DNA from: JACPDI01 sp035463475 | GTDB taxonomy: Bacteria; Acidobacteriota; Vicinamibacteria; Vicinamibacterales; 2-12-FULL-66-21 | DNA length: 64,000 nucleotides | Assembly: GCA_035463475.1 (NCBI GenBank) | Contig: DATHTE010000136.1 | Location: forward strand, 1-64,000 | Reading direction: 5' to 3' | Part shown: positions 60,779-64,000 of the stretch, in pieces | Layout: the number at the start of each line of letters is the position of its first letter | Numbering within the stretch: position 1 is the first letter of the stretch | Position numbers and translations under genes: made by a program | The notes under the pieces: generated by a model | Database searches by the model: none | What the model saw: the letters and a program-made list of their open reading frames with translations, nothing else | What the model was told of the DNA's origin: nothing

Positions 60779-61069
60779 ATGGCGCCAAAGGGCTGATACC
60801 GGCTCACGAGCGCCGAGCTGCTGAGCTTAGCCGCCGGACGGTGCACAATAAAACGGCCGTCGGCTACGATCCAACCGGCGTCCGGCTTCCCGGGCCCCGC
60901 GCCGCGACACCGGAACCGGTCGCTCGCAAACCGGCGGTTTCGCGCGGTCGGGGCGAACGCGCTTCGGCAAGCCGCGGCGAACCCCGACCGGGTGTTTCGT
61001 CGTATTAACACACTGAGAGCTCCGGCATCACGTGCCTCCGCTGTAACGCCGGACGACACCGTCACGCCT
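60779..61069. other. Intergenic region with GC-rich hairpins
   Basis: 291 bp between the hydrogenase operon and the FHA gene. CGGTCGGGG (60945-60953) and CCCCGACCG (60982-60990) form a perfect 9-bp stem around a 28-nt loop, followed by GGTGTTTCG, a weak terminator at best. CGTATTAACAC (60999-61009) might be part of the FHA promoter. No gene recognised. Confidence 0.4.
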
Positions 61070-61939
61070 ATGGCCACGCCTCGCCAAAGTCGGGACCTGG
61101 AACCGCCGCACCTTCCCGCACGTGACCTCATCGAGGCAGTGGTCGAGAACATGCGGCGAAATCTCGAGCCGCTCCGGTACTCGACCCTCGCGCCAAGCCG
61201 GTTCGTCGTCTACCTTCACCCCGACGAGTTCTCGCGGATCGAGCCGATCATGCCGGTCCTGCGGGCGCAGACGTCGCTCGCGCTCGACGAAGAACTCGCG
61301 AAGCTGAACGAGCCATCCCTGCTGCAGCGGTACGCCGGCACGCTGTTCGGCCCGGCGGTCCCGGTCGAGAACGTCGCGCGCGAGTGGCAGGTGGAGTTCG
61401 TGGCCGACGCTGATGACGAGTTGAAGCCGGGTGACATCCTCGTTCACTCGGAGCTGGCGCTGCCCGGTGGCGAGACGCTCGGGGCGGGGCAGCTCACGCG
61501 GCGCATCGAGACGCTGCACGTGGGCCGGAAGACGACGACCCGGGAACTGACGGTCACGAAGGCGAGCACCGCCGTCAGCGGGGAGCCGACCGCGAGGCTG
61601 CACTACGAAGACGACTCCGGGAAGCACACATTCGTGATGGTGCGCGACCCGATCACCGTCGGCCGCGGCGGGCAGGCGCATCGCGTGGATCTGCAACTGG
61701 ACTCGTCGGTCGACGTCTCGCGCGAGCACCTCCGCATCCGGCGTGATGCGGCGTCCAACCGCTTCTTCATCACAGACCTGAGCATGCTCGGCACGACCGT
61801 GAACGGCCAGGCGGTTCCGCGCGGGTACGAGGAGGTGGACGGCACGCGCCGCGAGAACGGCGTCGAGAGCGAGCTGCCCGACGGCGCGCGGATCGCACTG
61901 GCCGGCGTCGTTCACATGCAGTTCGAGATCGTGCGCTGA
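61070..61939 (+). CDS. FHA-domain protein with DUF3662-like N-terminus
   Basis: 289 residues. N-terminal DUF3662-like domain (about 15-130: RDLIEAVVENMRRN and SRFVVYLHPDEF) and a C-terminal forkhead-associated domain (about 190-285) with VGRGGQAHRVDLQL, VSREHLRIRR and TTVNGQAV, the phosphothreonine-reading loops. This is the layout of actinobacterial FhaA, a Ser/Thr kinase substrate and reader. Starts at ATG 61070, since the upstream part has no family match. Followed 4 bases on by a PP2C gene and a kinase gene, so it is probably the reader of that circuit. Confidence 0.85.
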   Translation: MATPRQSRDLEPPHLPARDLIEAVVENMRRNLEPLRYSTLAPSRFVVYLHPDEFSRIEPIMPVLRAQTSLALDEELAKLNEPSLLQRYAGTLFGPAVPVENVAREWQVEFVADADDELKPGDILVHSELALPGGETLGAGQLTRRIETLHVGRKTTTRELTVTKASTAVSGEPTARLHYEDDSGKHTFVMVRDPITVGRGGQAHRVDLQLDSSVDVSREHLRIRRDAASNRFFITDLSMLGTTVNGQAVPRGYEEVDGTRRENGVESELPDGARIALAGVVHMQFEIVR

Positions 61940-61943
61940 GGCC

Positions 61944-63593
61944 ATGACGGTCACGACCGCGCTGCGCGCTGCCGGCAACACCCATCCCGGACTCCTTCGG
62001 GACAGCAACGAGGACCGCTGTCACTACGACCCGGTGCGCGGCCTGTTCATCGTGGTCGACGGCATGGGCGGCCAGGCCGCGGGGGAGAAGGCGGCCGACA
62101 TCGCGCTGGCGCGAGTCCGCGATCGGCTCGAGGGCGGCAACGGCGCCGTCGAGACCCGCATCCGCGAGGCCATCGCGAGCGCCAACAACGAGGTGTACCG
62201 CGTCGCGTCGCTGCGCCCCGAGTGGAAGGGCATGGCGTGCGTGCTGACCGTGGCGGTCATCGACAACGGCGACGCCGTGATCGGGCACGTCGGCGACACG
62301 CGCGCGTACAAGCTGCGGCGCGGCACGATCCAGAAGCTCACGCGCGATCACTCGCCGGTCGGCGAGCGCGAGGACGCGGGAGAGCTGTCCGAAGAGGACG
62401 CCATGCGCCACCCGCGGCGCAACGAGGTGTATCGCGACGTCGGATCCGAGCCACGCGTCGCGTCCGATCCCGAGTTCATCGACGTCGTCCGCGTGCCGTT
62501 CGAGCCCGACGCGGCGCTGCTCCTCTGCAGCGACGGCCTGACCGACGGCGTGCCCTCGGCCACGATCAAGGCTATCGTCGCGGAGTACGCGGGGCATGCG
62601 TACGAGATCGTGCGCGCGCTGATAGAAGCGGCGAATGCCGCGGGCGGCAAGGACAACGTCACTGTCGTTTACGCAGAAGGCAACCGGTTTGCCGAGGGAG
62701 AAGACACACGGGACCTGGGCCGCAGCCGGTTGCCCAGAGGTCACGACCCGTCCGTATCGGACCCGCCTGTAGCGATGGTCGAGCCTCGCCGCGCCACGCG
62801 ACGCTGGCGGCTCGTCCTCATCCTGGCGGCGCTCGCCGTCGCCCTCGCGCTGGCAGGATACTGGACGCGCGACTGGTGGGTCCCGCTGCTGCCTGCAGGA
62901 GCGGGTGCGGACCAAACCACCCGGCTGATCGTCACCGCAAACAGCTCCATTGCCGCAGCCGTGGGTTCCGCGCCTGCGGGCAGCGAGATCCTCGTCGAGC
63001 CGGGCGAGTATCGCGAGCAGCTGGTTCTCAAGAGCGGCGTCAGAATCCGCAGCCGCGTTTCCCGCGGTGCGTCGATTCGCCTGCCGGCAGGCGCTTCGGA
63101 GTCGGACGCCGCGGTGCTCGCGATGGACGTCATGGACGCGGAGCTTTCGGGGTTCCGGATCGTCGGCGACGCTGCCACGCCGCTCGGTACCGGCGTCCTG
63201 TTGCGCAATGCCCACGTGGCGCTGGTCGACCTGGAGATCAGCGGAGCCCGGACCGCGGCAATCGAGTTCGGGACGAACGCAGGCGGCGCGCTGCTCGCGA
63301 GCGAGCTGCGCGACAATCCCGGGCTCGCGGTGCTGGTACGCGGCGGCGCCGCGCCACGAATCGCGAACAACGTCTTTGCGCGCAACGCGACAGCCGCGAA
63401 GTCCCCCGGATCGCTTGTCGTCGAGGCCGGCGCACAGGTCGACCTTCGTCACAACGTCTTTCACGGGACGACGGCCGAGGGCGTCCTGCTCCCCGGTGGC
63501 GCCCCCGTGTCCGTGTCTGACAACTGGTTCGTCGCCGCGCCGGATCGCCCTGCCTCGTCGGCGCCGCGTCGCGGTCCGCGAGGGCGGCGATGA
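61944..63593 (+). CDS. PP2C phosphatase joined by a membrane helix to a beta-helix domain
   Basis: 549 residues. PP2C (PstP/Stp) phosphatase (about 5-245): RDSNEDRCH, VVDGMGGQAAGE, LLLCSDGLTDG and GGKDNVTVVY, all metal aspartates present. After a basic linker comes one helix (about 287-306, LVLILAALAVALALAGYW), then a right-handed parallel beta-helix of about 200 residues (GSEILVEPGEYREQL, VRIRSRVSRGASIRL, NAHVALVDLEISGART). PstP ends in a short outer part; a beta-helix is unusual and may bind sugar or wall. ATGA overlap couples it to the kinase gene. Confidence 0.88.
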   Translation: MTVTTALRAAGNTHPGLLRDSNEDRCHYDPVRGLFIVVDGMGGQAAGEKAADIALARVRDRLEGGNGAVETRIREAIASANNEVYRVASLRPEWKGMACVLTVAVIDNGDAVIGHVGDTRAYKLRRGTIQKLTRDHSPVGEREDAGELSEEDAMRHPRRNEVYRDVGSEPRVASDPEFIDVVRVPFEPDAALLLCSDGLTDGVPSATIKAIVAEYAGHAYEIVRALIEAANAAGGKDNVTVVYAEGNRFAEGEDTRDLGRSRLPRGHDPSVSDPPVAMVEPRRATRRWRLVLILAALAVALALAGYWTRDWWVPLLPAGAGADQTTRLIVTANSSIAAAVGSAPAGSEILVEPGEYREQLVLKSGVRIRSRVSRGASIRLPAGASESDAAVLAMDVMDAELSGFRIVGDAATPLGTGVLLRNAHVALVDLEISGARTAAIEFGTNAGGALLASELRDNPGLAVLVRGGAAPRIANNVFARNATAAKSPGSLVVEAGAQVDLRHNVFHGTTAEGVLLPGGAPVSVSDNWFVAAPDRPASSAPRRGPRGRR

Positions 63594-64000
63594 CGACCGT
63601 CTTCAAGCACGTGGGCCCCTACGACATCGTCGAGGAGATCGGCCGTGGCGGCATGGCCGCCGTGTTCCTGGCGGAGGACACGAGGACGCGCCAGAAGGTC
63701 GCGCTGAAGCTCGTGCCGCTGCGAGAGGCGGGAGAGGGACGCCAGATCCTCGACGCCGAGCGATGGGGCGCACGGCTCCAGGCCAGCCTCTGCGCCGAGT
63801 GCACACTCGTGCCGCGGGTGTTCGAGGAGGGCGACATCCCCCCGTACTACTTCATCGCGATGGAGTACGTAGAGGGCGAGAACCTGTCCGACATCATCGC
63901 GCGCGGGCCGTCGGCTCCCGCCGACGCAGTCGCGATCGGCACACAGCTGTGCCGCTTCCTCCAGGCCGCGCATCGTTTGGAGACCACGATCGACGGCCAG
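63590..64000 (+). CDS. Ser/Thr protein kinase (N-terminal part, runs off the window)
   Basis: 137 codons of the kinase N-lobe and hinge are visible. The glycine loop is IGRGGMAAVFLAED (residues 18-30), the ATP lysine is K40 in VALKLVPL, and FIAMEYVEGENLSDI is the hinge. The catalytic loop and any sensor domain lie beyond the edge. The start overlaps the PP2C stop (ATGA), giving an FHA-phosphatase-kinase operon in which the two enzymes probably oppose each other. Confidence 0.9.
   Translation, partial: MTTVFKHVGPYDIVEEIGRGGMAAVFLAEDTRTRQKVALKLVPLREAGEGRQILDAERWGARLQASLCAECTLVPRVFEEGDIPPYYFIAMEYVEGENLSDIIARGPSAPADAVAIGTQLCRFLQAAHRLETTIDGQ

Noticed and set aside
60945..60990. Hairpin considered as hydrogenase-operon terminator
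   Set aside because: Good 9-bp stem but a 28-nt loop and no T tract, and more than 160 bp past the last stop codon.

Overview
The window is a GC-rich, gene-dense bacterial chromosome segment. Outer-membrane receptors and TPR proteins with carboxypeptidase-regulatory-like domains, many Hanks-type Ser/Thr kinases and adenylate cyclases, WD40-like propeller proteins and a PaoABC-type Mo-hydroxylase together suggest a soil Acidobacteriota (Vicinamibacteria-like) genome. That placement is inference from gene content; no rRNA or tRNA gene is present to confirm it.

Layout. 1-4,100: a PLP amino-acid decarboxylase, a small membrane protein, an OmpA-type protein, a broken VapBC-like toxin-antitoxin remnant and a YjbR-family protein. 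4,100-9,000: a TonB-dependent receptor and a TPR protein, separated by a spacer with 13 copies of a 7-bp repeat. 9,100-15,500: a flotillin/NfeD pair, a three-gene run (secreted protein, TerB-like protein, MgtC/DUF4010 membrane protein), a MocR-type gene relic and a PflX-like radical SAM protein. 15,500-24,400: a two-gene ABC exporter, a 205-bp inverted-repeat element, a protease/propeller/BamA-barrel protein, an SH3-repeat protein and an NHL-repeat protein. 24,400-28,640: an overlapping operon of a cupredoxin, an adenylate cyclase fused in frame to an outer-membrane barrel, and a DinB protein. 28,800-35,500: a three-subunit periplasmic Mo-hydroxylase (PaoABC-like) divergent from a GH2 beta-galactosidase. 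35,500-42,300: an ECF sigma factor with a small membrane partner, a four-domain rhodanese protein and a large soluble-adenylyl-cyclase-like protein. 42,300-47,600: an operon of a CDF transporter, an outer-membrane protein with an in-frame TGA, a TlpA thioredoxin and a membrane-fused spermidine-synthase-like protein. 47,600-57,600: two Ser/Thr kinases, a cold-shock-like protein, a tiny two-gene operon, a truncated DinB protein, an MDR dehydrogenase, TrpB2 and DAHP synthase. 57,600-60,800: a NiFe hydrogenase with its maturation protease. 61,000-64,000: an FHA / PP2C / Ser-Thr kinase cluster that runs off the right edge.

Many neighbours share ATGA or TGATG stop-start overlaps, so most same-strand runs are likely translationally coupled operons. 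Signalling genes are numerous: two multidomain cyclases, three Hanks kinases, a PP2C phosphatase, an FHA protein and an ECF sigma factor. The most unusual items are the cupredoxin / cyclase-barrel operon (24.4-28.6 kb), the in-frame TGA followed by a bSECIS-like hairpin (46.4 kb), the PP2C-transmembrane-beta-helix protein (62-63.6 kb) and the inverted-repeat element at 19.2 kb.
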